A DNA stretch of 64,000 nucleotides from Manihot esculenta (taxonomy: Eukaryota; Streptophyta; Magnoliopsida; Malpighiales; Euphorbiaceae), in NCBI RefSeq assembly GCF_001659605.2, contig NC_035177.2:33124136-33188135 (forward strand). The letters run 5' to 3'. The position numbers and the translations under genes are program-made. This document shows positions 11,000-21,366 of this stretch, piece by piece; the first letter of the stretch is position 1, and each line of letters begins with the position of its first letter. A model generated the notes under the pieces. It ran no database searches, was not told the origin of the DNA, and worked only from the letters and a program-made list of their open reading frames with translations.

Positions 11000-12703
11000 T
11001 GTAATGACCCGAAAACCGGACCGCTACCGGCGCTAGGATCCAAATCGACTTAAGGTCGCCGGGACCCGTAGCAAGCCTGCTATACTCTCTGTGAATCTCT
11101 GAACCCGTAAGACTGGGGTTAAGGAAGTGGGGTGAGCTATACTAGCCCAGTGAGTAGAACAATAAAACAATTTAAATACCATATGCTTCCATGAAATGCA
11201 TCATATCACAAACAAATCACATCAAGGATGGACTTGTCACCAATGACCCTTTACCATATCCACTATGCCAGGGGCGTAGAATGGGCCTCGACCTGGACTT
11301 CCATACCACATCATATCATCTCATATCAAGGGCCAATGGCTCATCCAACATCCACCCACATCAACATCATATTATGCAATGCATCATATTCGTAGATTTC
11401 TAATGCAATCAACCTATTGCATAATCATGGTGCATGAAACATGCTAAAAGCATTTGAGTTCTCAATTAAAAAGATTAAGTTTAGTTCCACTCACCTCTGG
11501 CTGACTCTGAACTGAACTGACTCTGAAGCAGTGCTCACTGCTGATCTCTTTGGTTCCTCTGGTCCGTGCCTACACAGATGGACTCAAATGAGGGACCAAA
11601 CTAACTCAAGAACATCTCTATAAACCTCCCCAAAAACCCCTTAAAACATCCTAAAACAATCAAGGAAAACATGCAAAAGAAGGCTGGACAGGGCACATTC
11701 GGCGGCCGAAAGTCCTCTCCAGAGCCGAAACTCAGCTACTTTCGGCGGCACCTTCAGCTGCCGAAAGTCCTTCCAGAGACAAAACTCATGCATGTTCGGC
11801 GGCACTTTCGGCGGCCGAAACCCCCTCTAGAGCCGAAAGTCCAAACTTTCGGGGGTGAGCTTAGGCAGCCGAAACCACCTCCTTAGCACGTTCGGCGGTC
11901 GAACCTTCCTTCGGCGGCCGAAACTAGGTTCTTCAGTAAGGCAGAACCCTGCTCTGTTTCATGCAAAACTTCACCCATCTTTACTCATCATCATGCAAAC
12001 CACAAGTCCATAACACACATAGACTCAAGTATATGCACAAAGGGGTCCAAAACTACCTTAAAACCCCAACAAACAACACAACACAACACTTACACATGCT
12101 TTGACCACAAATCAACCAAAAACACAACTTAACCTAAACATGCATCTCTACCCATAAAACTCCATAAAAACCGTCATAAAACATGAAAAGATGCTAAGGA
12201 TCTTCACTTACCTCTTGAAAACGAGAGGATTAACAATCCTAACGTGGAGATATGGGGAAACTCGCTCTCAAAGTCTCCAACCTTCAAAACTTTGGTTTTT
12301 TGCTCAAAACCTTCAAAACATCATGAAAACTTATCAAAACTTTGAAAGATTTGAAGAAAACATGAAGATCACCCAAGGAAGATCATGGTCTCACCTCTGA
12401 GGTGGAAAGGAAAAGAAAATATTATCCATTCACCGACCTAGGGCCTTTTATAGGTGGCTGGCCAGACCACCTTCGGCGGCCAAACGTGAAGCCAAAAGCC
12501 ATGCATGTTCGGCGGCCGAACATCACCTTCAGCGGCCGAACCTGGCTTTTCTTTCACAAACTCATTTCCTTTACACTTAAAACATGAACACATAGGAAAA
12601 ACACATATCTATCCCATATCTATTTCCCTTCTAGAGAGGTCCGACATTCGAGATTCCACCGGACTATAGGAATTACGATGCCAGACTTTAGCCGGGTATT
12701 ACA
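11000..12703 (-). repeat. Element B 5' LTR
   Basis: A 1,704-bp LTR from TGTAATGACCCG to GGGTATTACA. It is shorter than the A, D and E LTRs because it lacks part of the region after the first 100 bases (element-sense U5 side). A canonical TATAAAAG (minus strand, 12,445-12,452) lies about 250 bp into the LTR in element sense. The dyad TTCGGC-N-GCCGAA and imperfect forms recur through 11,697-11,930 and 12,470-12,545. The partner LTR is outside the window. Confidence 0.9.
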
Positions 12704-13640
12704 AAAAATGTCTGAAAGCTCATCAAGGTTGGAGAAAATCCGAAAGCACGGACATGGCTAGAAAATGCCCATAAGCTCGTCAAGACTAGAGAAAGTTCGA
12801 AAGCACGTTAAGACTAGAAAATGCCCGTAAGGTCATTAAGACATTACTACACCATTTTGATCGATTTTTTGCCAGACAAGGTATTGGACCTGATTGGTCG
12901 GAAGGGTAAGTAAGGATGCAAGGATATCGTGCACTCAGTCCGGACAAACAAGCCACATGTCCCAAATCATGAAGATAATTGTCACCTTTGAATCTAAAGA
13001 ATCGAAGATTAGCGGGGGACCTTTGATACTACATAAGACTCACTCAAAGTAGACAGTGAACTGTCACCATAAAATAGAGTCACGTGGCAAGGATCTAATA
13101 AACCTATACGCGGTCCCACTCATAGAAAGAAAGGCCCAGACGATATGATGCCTAGAACCGAGAGAAAAAAAGGCTCGGCCGCTATAAGTTAGTCTTAGGA
13201 TAGGTCGGCCTCAAGTCAGACAGACTCGCGCTCTCAACTTTAGGGCGAGACTCCATATGAAAATTACCGTTAACAGTTACAATCCAGCAAATCCCCTTTA
13301 TGCTTGCAATCACGGGATTTCCAATCAATTAGCTAGTGAAGATCTTTTACCAACGAGTCAGCCATATCATCACCGGATTATTAGAAAATATTATATTTAT
13401 CCACATTTTCTTATAGTATAAAAGGGAAATGATCACAGAGACAAATGTACACTATTCTCTTACACCAATACTCTGAGTTGTAAAGATTATACTCGCCATT
13501 CTCTCTAACTTACTGACTTGAACGTTTGAGTGGTTGCTGTAAGCGCTAACCACCTCACATTCTTTGTCTTGCAGGTGGACCAATCACAACATAACTTCAT
13601 TTCGGCCACATCATCAATTTATTTTGAGCAAGATCGGTAA
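12704..13640 (+). repeat. Tat-type LTR relic, copy 1
   Basis: This stretch is alignable by eye with 34,670-35,340 and 36,590-37,080. Shared words include GGGGACCT(T/C)TGATACTA, GTCACGTGGCAAGGAT, an AGTATAAAAGG promoter block (about 13,417), GACTTGA..GT..GAGTGGTTG and ATTTCGGCCAC. The related copies flank Tat-type gag and pol remnants, so this is probably an old Tat-type LTR. Its left end (12,716-12,841) holds two copies of a 57-bp unit (AAGCTC.TCAAG...AATGCCC) and part of a third. Element B was probably inserted into or beside this older LTR. Exact ends are not visible. Confidence 0.65.
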
Positions 13641-14390
13641 TAATTTTTATTTATAAAAAAATAATAAAAATAACTTATCATTAATAAAAGATTGACTATT
13701 TTGATAAGTTCAATGATCAAATTTAATATAATTGAACTCATTATTGAAAATTAATTTTTTTAAACTTTCGCTTAATTATTTAATTAAATCCAATAATTCA
13801 TATTCCCTTAATTTGCAAGGAAATATGACTATTCTAATTTTTATTATTAAATCTAGTTTAAAGTTTTACCAAATTAGATATAAACTTTTATTTTAATTAC
13901 ATTTCAATAAACTAAAATTTCAAAGTTAATATAAAATTTTATAAGTTAAGATCTACGTTTGTTTCATAAAATATATTTAAAAAAAAATATTGCTCACATT
14001 TTTTAGTATTTAGAGCATTTAAAAAAATTAGTTAAAAAAAATAGTTAATGAAAAATGTTTTTTTAATTAAAAAAATAAAATTATTTTTTAAAAAATATAA
14101 CTTATTTTTTTAAAGGAGGAAATAGTTTTCTATATTTTGCAAATTTTATTATTAAGATTTATATATAAAAATTTGTTAAATATATTTTATTTTTTAAATT
14201 AAAATTAAATAATAAAAAATTATTTTACTGTTAAAATTTTAAAAATATTTTGTACTGATAATATTTTCAAATATTAGTTATTTTCGGAGCCATCACAAAG
14301 AATTCAATTGAAATTGATAATATTTTGTCTTTTATTTTAACCAAAGAACCCTTAAGCTTATTTAATTATGGACAGAAAGAGTTGAAAAAG
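13641..14390. other. AT-rich spacer
   Basis: Very AT-rich sequence with A/T homopolymer runs and no coding signal, lying between the LTR relic and the first host gene. The proximal end probably includes the promoter of the gene at 14,555, but no convincing TATA box could be chosen. Confidence 0.6.
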
Positions 14391-14554
14391 AAAATATGGT
14401 GAGGGCTCTGATTGAATTAATACGGTCCGAGTATTCACAACCTAGGAAAACCCTCTGCGCTGTTTGGATATTGGATAGAGGGATGAAAACAGTAAACTCA
14501 AACCTCTCAGGCTCTCAGCAGCCTCTCTCGCTCTCACACAATCCATCAAATACA

Positions 14555-17291
14555 ATGGCCACACTCTCATCCCTTCTTATTTCCACTCCCAATTCTCTCA
14601 CAATTCCTTCTCACTCTCTTTCCCTTCTTCTTCCAAATCTCCATTTCCAATCCCATGGAGTTCCCTATTCATTCAGGCACTTGACATTAAAGAACTCCAC
14701 CAAGAGTAAGTTTCCTTTTTCCCATGTTACAAAATTAAGGTCAGTTGAAGAGGAAACTCAAATCCCAGAAGAAGAAGAACAACAGCAAGCTCAGGAACAA
14801 GAAGAAGAACCAGTACAAGAAGGACCTGAACAGCAAACTGTGTCTGTCCCTGTCTCTCCTTCTGACATCCTTACCATGTTCTTTCAGGTACTTGCTGTTT
14901 TTATTGTCTGCTTTTGCTCTTTCTGTTCTTATTATGAGTCGCTAGCTATCTGGTTGGCTTTGTTTTCATGGAGCTTCATTGTTATGTTTCTGCATTTCTA
15001 GACGATATAATGATTGATGAGTTAAATATTTCTCGAAATTCAATGTATTAAGTGAATTATACTGTTCTTTGCCCCTTGCACACCCTTTTATGCATTTATG
15101 CAAATGTCTTGTAATTTTCATGGAGCATAATGGAATATTGTATACTGCGATAACCCACTACTAAATGCGTTCTTGGTGGTTCAAGATTTCTGGCGTTCTC
15201 CTTTGTTTGAAGGTTACGTTTAGAGTAATAGCTGGTTTTGAAACCTTAGGGAGTTCCAGAGAAGCAAGTATACTTCTTGTATTCATGTTGGGTATTGAAA
15301 TGTCCTTGGTTTTGATTGTGTTACTTTTTTGCATGTTTGAAGGCAGAGGGAACAATGAATGAAACTGCTATTCCTACAGTGACCAGTGCCTTAGAGGTAT
15401 GAAACTTTGTCGCCTTTTACATTTTTTGTTTGAGTCTGCAAAAATGAGTTTTGGATTGGTAGCGGTGGGGTGCAGGGGATTTTTATCATTTGAATTCTTA
15501 TTTGATTAATCCTTTCCTCTGATGGAATATGGTCTCTATGGTGAGGACAATATTACCATGAGAGGAGGGGGGAAATCCTTGTCTCAAATAATATTATGAC
15601 ATGCAATTGATTTTCATCACAATGTGATGATTGTTGAGGATTAATTGGAGGAGGGGAAGAAAGATTCAATCAGATGATTTCTATCTGGATGGAAATCTCT
15701 AGGTTTGAATTGGAACCTAGCAGATCCTACTTTACAGATTAATCATAATTCAGTAGAGTAGTATTTGAGTTTAAAGCCTGTACAATGTAAACCAATATGT
15801 TCAAGACATGTAATGAACTAGACTACCTATTTCAAGGGGTCGGAAAAAGATCCAAACAATTGACCAGACGATCATGGTTAAAGGCTTTTGGTTGGATACA
15901 TTTCTGGAAACTGGCAAATGTAAGATCAAAGGACGAAAAATGAAATGGTAGATAATAGTAACAACAGCAATAGTTAAGCTTAATTCCAAACTAGTTGGTC
16001 ACCTGTACGGATCTTTTTTCACCATTAAGCTCTATCTGAAACAATTTCACATTAGTATCTAAAAACTGTAAATCTTTTGATACTATTTCCATCCATGTCA
16101 TTATCTGTCTCCCTCTTTCCTTCTCACTCATTCCACCGCTAACTTATCACACTTTTGCGCTGGAGCATTTAATGCTATATGTTGGGCATGGTCAAGCCTC
16201 CATCCTCATCAGAACTGACTGAGTTTGCTGGCTTTTAACCTACCATAAACCTCCTCACTCACTTATGGTAGTTAACTATGGGGAATAAAATAGTTGACAT
16301 TATATTTGGCTAAATTTTTCATAAGTGTTGTTAATAATCTCTCTTGACATTGTACACGGGGAAATTTAAAGCTAGCATTTTTCTAAAATGTTGAATTTCA
16401 AGTGACAAGGAAATGCCCGTGTAAATGTGAATGATAACATTGATTGAGGGTTGAATTTTCTTAAGAAGACCATGTAAGCTTTTCTGATGAATAATATAAA
16501 ATGCCTATTTTCTCAATGAAGTGGAGACTATATAAATTTAGAGTTGTGGCCATAATTGCTAATTTGTTCTGATATGGTCTTCCATGATTGCTCTCAGTAT
16601 CGAGTAGAGATGTGCAAGCTCTATCTTATAGCTTATAGAATTAATCGTTTTAACATTAAGTTTTGACCTTTGCAATTGATGTTGCTTTGTTTCTTATGTA
16701 GGAGACTGATGGTATTACAAATTTGAAAGTTCAAGTCCTAGAGGGTATTGCAAGTGTTGAGGTGTGTATAAACTGCTTTTTGCCTAGTATATCATTTGAT
16801 AGAAATATAGGTGCAGTCCAATTTAGATCATTGTAATATGTTTTCCAATTTAGATCATTTTAAAATTTTGATGTATTGGCCTTTGTGGGACTTTTAAGGT
16901 GCAAGAATTAATGGTTTTTTTTATGGACCTTGCTTACATGGAAATTGGTCAATCAATTATCCAGTATTTTGTTTATCCCTCAAGTCATTCAAAGATTTAG
17001 TTATTGTGAATAGTTTACCGGATCATCTGTAAATGTTTAGTTTATTGATGAGCTTTTATATTCTTTGGTTTGGTTTCTCTATACTCAACTTAGGTTGTCA
17101 ACATCAAGTTTGATGCATATAATAACCTTATTTGTTTTCTTCTTCCTTTTCCTAATTTTCAGTTAACAAAACAAACAACTGTACAAGCTACAGGAGTGGC
17201 TTCTAGTTTGGTTGAGCTCATACAGGGGTCAGGTTTCAAGTTACAGACTTTGAACTTGAGTTTTATGGATGAGGAGGATGTTCTTGTATAG
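14555..17291 (+). CDS. Chloroplast-targeted small protein with HMA-like fold (four exons, 191 aa)
   Basis: Exons read 14,555-14,887, 15,343-15,396, 16,702-16,761 and 17,163-17,291. All junctions are GT/AG and phase 0, and the stop is TAG. The N-terminal 45-50 residues are rich in Ser, Leu, Thr and Pro with almost no acids, as in a plastid transit peptide. A Glu/Gln-rich acidic linker follows (about 65-95). The C-terminal ~80 residues, spread over exons 2-4, show the beta-alpha-beta-beta-alpha-beta spacing of HMA-like domains (NLKVQVLEGIASVEL...GVASSLVELIQGSGFKL). The metal-binding CxxC is absent: the matching position reads MNETAI. The start at 14,555 is preferred over an upstream in-frame ATG (14,396) because it opens directly with the transit-like sequence. 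Function unknown; it may be a non-metal member of the fold. It is the clearest host gene in the window. Confidence 0.85.
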
Positions 17292-17720
17292 ACGTGTATG
17301 CTGGAAAACAGAAATTTTTGTACCTTCTACATACTTTTTTCTCAAATTCCATGTATTCTAGATGTGAATACTTGGAAGTCAACTGTATACCATTAATCAG
17401 CATTTCATGTTCTAGGCTGTGTTTAAATGTTCTTTGATGGATAACATTCTGTTTGACACCGCTCATTCAATGGAGCAATGATGTTTCTGATTGTTTCCTG
17501 GAAATTCATGCTCCTTATGTATCTGCTTGGTGATGCATATTCAATATTCATTCAGACAAAGGAAAGATAAATCTTAGTTCATGCAATAAGGAATCTTTTC
17601 TAGCAAAATTGAACTCTCATTGATCCCAGATGTTATCTCGTAGAGGACCACTGAAGCAGGTGGCATCTTGACAGGCAAAAAAAGTTGATAACAAGAGTTT
17701 CGCATGAATCTTATACTAAT
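17292..17720. other. 3' flank of the plastid-protein gene
   Basis: No coding signal. This should contain the 3' UTR and polyadenylation region of the gene ending at 17,291. A solo LTR starts 430 bp after the stop codon. Confidence 0.6.
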
Positions 17721-17801
17721 TGTCACGACTCTTCTCATGCCTCCCTAAAATCCAAAAAATTTTGTGAAGGAAGACTTGCGGCACAACCCTATGGAGTGCC
17801 A

Positions 17802-17921
17802 AGGGGTGTTGGTGGCAGCAGCTGCGGGGCAGGCAGTTAGCAGGGGTGTTGGTGGCAGCAGCTGCGGGGCAGGCAGTTAGCAAGGGTGTTGGTGGCAGCA
17901 GCTGCGGGGCAGACAGTTAGC
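17802..17921. repeat. Three 40-bp tandem repeats inside the solo LTR
   Basis: Units start at 17,802, 17,842 and 17,882 with exact 40-bp spacing and only a few substitutions (core GGTGGCAGCAGCTGCGGGGC). The near identity suggests recent expansion. Confidence 0.92.
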
Positions 17922-18079
17922 AGGTGTGTGGTTGGCCTACGGGAGAAGGGCCACTGCCAACTGGGCCTGCGGGATGCGTGGTAGGCCTATAGGACGTGCA
18001 GCAGTGCTGCGGGCGCTAGTGTAGCGTTGGGCTGTGGTGCGCGCAAGGCTAGCGCGCGCAGGAAGTGCAAGCGGGGCAA

Positions 18080-18205
18080 TCGCTGGTAGGCCTACGGAAG
18101 CTGGTTGGCCTATGGATACGGTTGGCCTACGGAAGCTGGTTGGCATACGGATACGGTTGGCCTACGAAGCTGGTTAGCCTACGGAGCTGGTTGGCCTACG
18201 GAACT
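18080..18205. repeat. Short tandem repeats, about 17-18 bp, inside the solo LTR
   Basis: About seven copies of GGTTGGCCTACGGAAGCT and its variant with GGATAC alternate, giving a higher-order period near 35 bp. Open frames through this stretch are a by-product of the repeat. Confidence 0.85.
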
Positions 18206-18905
18206 ATGCCGGACGAGGTCCAATCCGCGGAACGGGCTGGAAGGCGCGCGAAGCTTCTCGAGGCGCCTGGGGCGCGCAGGAACTCGTCAAGGACGCTTGG
18301 TTGGCCAGCGGGGGAAATTTCCAGGAAGCTGTAGTTGGTCAACGAAAATTTCAGAATCATCCAGAATTGGCCAGAGACAGCCAGCAGCACCCATAACTGG
18401 CCAGAACAGCCTAGAACCTTCCAGAATCTGGTTGGCCAACAGATTCAACCCAACAAAGTGGGTTTCACAGGCAATTCAACCACCATGTCCAGAATTCTCT
18501 GCAGGGTGAGAAATTATATTTTAGTCTCTGAAAGTCCTAGAGAGTGAATTATAGCCACATGTTGGAGAATGCATCTCCACCACACATTAAGGAAGTGGGA
18601 TGCCTATAAATAACCACTTGGGGAATTCATTTACACATAGATATGAGAAGGTGAGCAAAGTGAGATACCAAAGAGTGTATAAAGCCTTGTAAAGCTTTCT
18701 TTGAGCAATACAATTTTCTTCATTCCATCATCATTCTCCTTTGAGTTTAGCCAACACTTTTCCTACACAACTAAGCTTCCATTGCCACAATCACCCAATA
18801 GCTCTTGTTTTGAGCAAGTGGAAAGACTAAACTTAGCTGGGAGAGCTAAGTGCTGCACGGTTTAAGTGAATTTCGAGTATTGAAACACTTAGTTCGTGAC
18901 ATAAT

Positions 18906-19692
18906 ACATAAGCAAGGTGACCCAGGGCAATTCTAACTATGCCAGTTGATTTGCCATTCAGAAATTGGTTTTGCCATTGAGAAGAAGCTAGTGGACACAC
19001 GCTTTCAGTACAACCTCATTCTTTGAACTACAACGATGTCTTAAAAGTTATTTTTACACGTAAAAAGCTAGGTCAAAATAGCTAGGTCAAAATAGACTAG
19101 AAGGAAGACCCATAATCTGCTGGAATTCAAGTTGTTGGAAGATGGAAAATCTTGATCATGAGGTAATGTGCATTTTTATAATAGACAGGCAGGAAAAATA
19201 AGTTTTTTAAAAATGTTTATTGATCAGATTCAAGAAGAAAAGAAAGAAAATCTAATTTTTTTAAAAATGTTTAGATAGATTATTAGCATGAGTGAGATAC
19301 AATTTCCCTCAAAAAAGAAAAAAAAATTATATTCTTATTTTTTCTAATGTCCAAGGACATCTAAGTAATTTTAATATAAATAACATGTTTATTTAAATAA
19401 CACATTTATTTTCACATTCCCTCTATTTGAAGGGAAATTTTTTAGTCGATTAAGAGCATTAGGAAAATGAAGTTTCTCTTCTAATCTCCTCAGTTCTTTC
19501 TCAAATTAATGTCGACAGGAGAAATTAGATTTTTCTTTTTCCTTTTCTGGTCTCTTTTCTTTATTTCCCTTCAATTCAAACAAAACAACGAGTAAAATCC
19601 AACCTATATCAATTCACGTGAAAGCTTAGATAGAGTTTCGATTGTAACAATGCCATATTTCAGACATTGTTTCTACAGCAGGCCACTTTCTT
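18906..19692. other. Spacer upstream of the GASA-like locus
   Basis: AT-rich non-coding sequence. A short direct repeat (AGCTAGGTCAAAATA twice at about 19,068-19,096) is visible. No gene supported. Confidence 0.6.
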
Positions 19693-19700
19693 TATATAAA
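19693..19700 (+). promoter_or_regulatory. Candidate TATA box of the GASA-like gene
   Basis: TATATAAA lies 72-79 bp upstream of the ATG at 19,772, a normal distance for a plant gene with a short 5' UTR. This supports transcription from the plus strand at some time, even if the reading frame is now damaged. Confidence 0.6.
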
Positions 19701-19771
19701 TAAAAATCTCCTCTGGGCCTTACCATCAACTGAACAAAATCTGCTAACTTTTTTTTTCTTGTTTGATTGTA

Positions 19772-21112
19772 ATGGCTTTCAAAGCTAGCTTGCTTTTCTT
19801 GCTTGCTTGTTTTCTTCTTGCCACTACCAGGGTATTCCATGCTTTCTCTTCCTCCTCCTTCCTCTTTCTCTCTTTTAGTTGCAACCTTTTTTTAAAAAGA
19901 TTTTGCAATATTGTTGTTTCCATCTAACTTGGTTTTCTTGCCTCTCTAGGTTATGTCCAACGTTGAGGTCATCATCATAGAGGTAATTGTGATTACAGGT
20001 TTCTTTTGTTTGCTTAATAACTGAAGCAGCCTTCTTCAAAAGTAACCTTGAATAGAAATTTCTTGCCGGGTTCACGGTGGACCGAGCTACAAAATCAATT
20101 CATATATGTTTCCCCTGAATTTTGAAGACTAAATGTGACTATAAAAACTAATCCATCATGCTCACTTCTAACAATAAAGAAGAATCTAAAAAATTTGGCT
20201 AAGTTGATTTATATAGATCAAAAATATAAATTTGAAGTAGGGTTCACATAACAATTATAAAAATTCATATTATTCTTTATTCGAGTCTTGAGTTCATATA
20301 GACTCGATTCGGACAAGAATTTTTCAAATTTGTATATTCAAGAAACACTTTTTAAGTCCATTCACAGCCATACAGTAGGTTGTAATGGATCAATTTAGGA
20401 GAATTTTACAGTCTATGTTTTCTCTTTATTGTTCCAACTGAAGTCTACCAAGCATTCTAGTTAAACAGAAATTGTTTTCAACTTTGATTTTGCATTCTCA
20501 CAAGGCTCCTACCCACTCTCTTGCTCCCCAACGGCAGGCTCCTGCATCCCAATATCATGCTTTTGCTCCCCTACGTCATGCTTTCGCTCCTCAACATCAT
20601 GCTCCCCAATATCATGATTTCGCTCCTCAACATCCTGCTGCTCCCATGACACCTAATGCTCCGCAGAAGGCTCCTTGTCCTTCTCAGAAGGCACCAGCGC
20701 CAAAGCATGCCCCAGCAGAGGCTCTTCAACCTTCAAAGAATGCTCCAGCCCATGCTCCTCTCCCAGGCAAAGTTCCCCTAGTCCATTACAATGTCCCATC
20801 ACAGGAAACTTCTCCAGGGGATAAGCGGCGCGTGGTATTTACTCCTACAATGGAAAGAATAACCTAAGTACTTCCATGTTAATTAGACAATCACCCACAA
20901 TTACACAAGTCATGGTTTTATTTTGCAGGCTGTGTCCATCTCTGCGAACAACGGTGCAAGACCCGTCCTGAGACGAGGCCGTCCATGAAAGCCTGCATAG
21001 CATTCTGCATCAAGTGCAAAAATTTTTTTCTCCAGGAATTTCTGGTAACCTGGACAAGCACAATAACTGGGATTATGTCATTCTCCATGGCAAAAAGGTT
21101 GACTGCCCTTGA
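19772..21112 (+). pseudogene. GASA/snakin-like gene with Pro/His/Ala-rich linker, apparently broken
   Basis: Exon 1 (19,772-19,831) and exon 2 (19,950-19,982) encode a secretory signal peptide (MAFKASLLFLLACFLLATTR plus a short tail). Exon 3 (20,505-20,834) encodes a linker rich in Ala-Pro with His and Gln, like the long proline-rich linkers of some GASA proteins. Exon 4 starts after the AG at 20,928 and encodes the start of a GASA domain (CVHLCEQRC...ACIAFCIKC) with the typical ending WDYVILHGKKVDCP then TGA. Two faults show: every GT donor near the end of exon 3 is phase 0, while the GASA reading of exon 4 needs one extra base; and the run of A then T at 21,019-21,030 throws the domain out of frame before its last third. 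The adjacent Cys pair of normal GASA domains is also missing. Family role: small secreted cysteine-rich peptides of growth and defence. An unseen splice variant could rescue it. Confidence 0.7.
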
Positions 21113-21147
21113 ATCAATTGAATCCAAACCCTTGTCTCTGTTGAATC

Positions 21148-21168
21148 ATAACAATAATAATAATAACA
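21148..21168. repeat. AAT-type microsatellite
   Basis: Short run of AAC/AAT trinucleotides just 3' of the GASA-like locus. Confidence 0.75.
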
Positions 21169-21366
21169 ATTTACGTTATCAGAACTGAATAATTTCTTTA
21201 TTTGTTTGTTCATTTTAGCATGTACTTAAGTCATTGTCTTGTATTCTACATGTAATCATCTCGCTGTTTCAGGGGGCATTATCATTAATGAAGTAACTCT
21301 GCTCCTTGAATTTATATAAAAATCAACACAAACTATCAGAATTCTTCTGAGAGTATTTAGTATCAA

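Larger units (their letters stand above)
1..12703 (-). mobile_element. Element B: partial chromovirus (Ty3/gypsy), split by element A
   Basis: Minus-strand LTR retrotransposon of which the window holds the 5' LTR (11,000-12,703), PBS, leader and gag. Its pol and 3' LTR lie left of base 1. The gag is interrupted at 658/10,205 by the whole of element A, with a 5-bp GATAC duplication, so B is older than A. The Gag start (Met-Arg-Gly-Thr) and PBS match those of elements A, D and E, so B belongs to the same chromovirus group, probably the Tekay/Del lineage (inference). Two in-frame TAG codons in gag show that B is dead. The base after its LTR is an A-run, and the matching target duplication is outside the window. 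Confidence 0.9.
17721..18901. mobile_element. Solo LTR with TGTCACGA/TCGTGACA ends
   Basis: A 1,181-bp unit begins TGTCACGA and ends TCGTGACA, so its ends are 8-bp perfect inverted repeats and start TG/end CA. TAAT flanks it on both sides (17,717-17,720 and 18,902-18,905), a 4-bp duplication; a 5-bp one would mismatch. A TATAAATA at 18,605-18,612 followed by about 290 bp of R/U5-like sequence suits an LTR read on the plus strand. There is no internal region or second LTR, so it is a solo LTR formed by recombination. It is unrelated to the chromovirus LTRs here, and its lineage is not recognised. It is strikingly GC-rich in the middle compared with its surroundings. Confidence 0.75.

Noticed and set aside
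14396..14554. Upstream in-frame ATG that would lengthen the plastid protein by 53 residues
   Set aside because: The extra segment does not look like a transit peptide and includes typical 5' UTR-like CT-rich sequence; the ATG at 14,555 opens directly with one.
17716..17720. 5-bp target duplication for the solo LTR
   Set aside because: CTAAT and TAATA do not match as 5-mers; only a 4-bp TAAT duplication is supported.
18065..18509. Overlapping open frames through the GGTTGGCCTACGGA repeats
   Set aside because: Open only because the tandem unit lacks stops; they fall inside the solo LTR and show no protein-like conservation.
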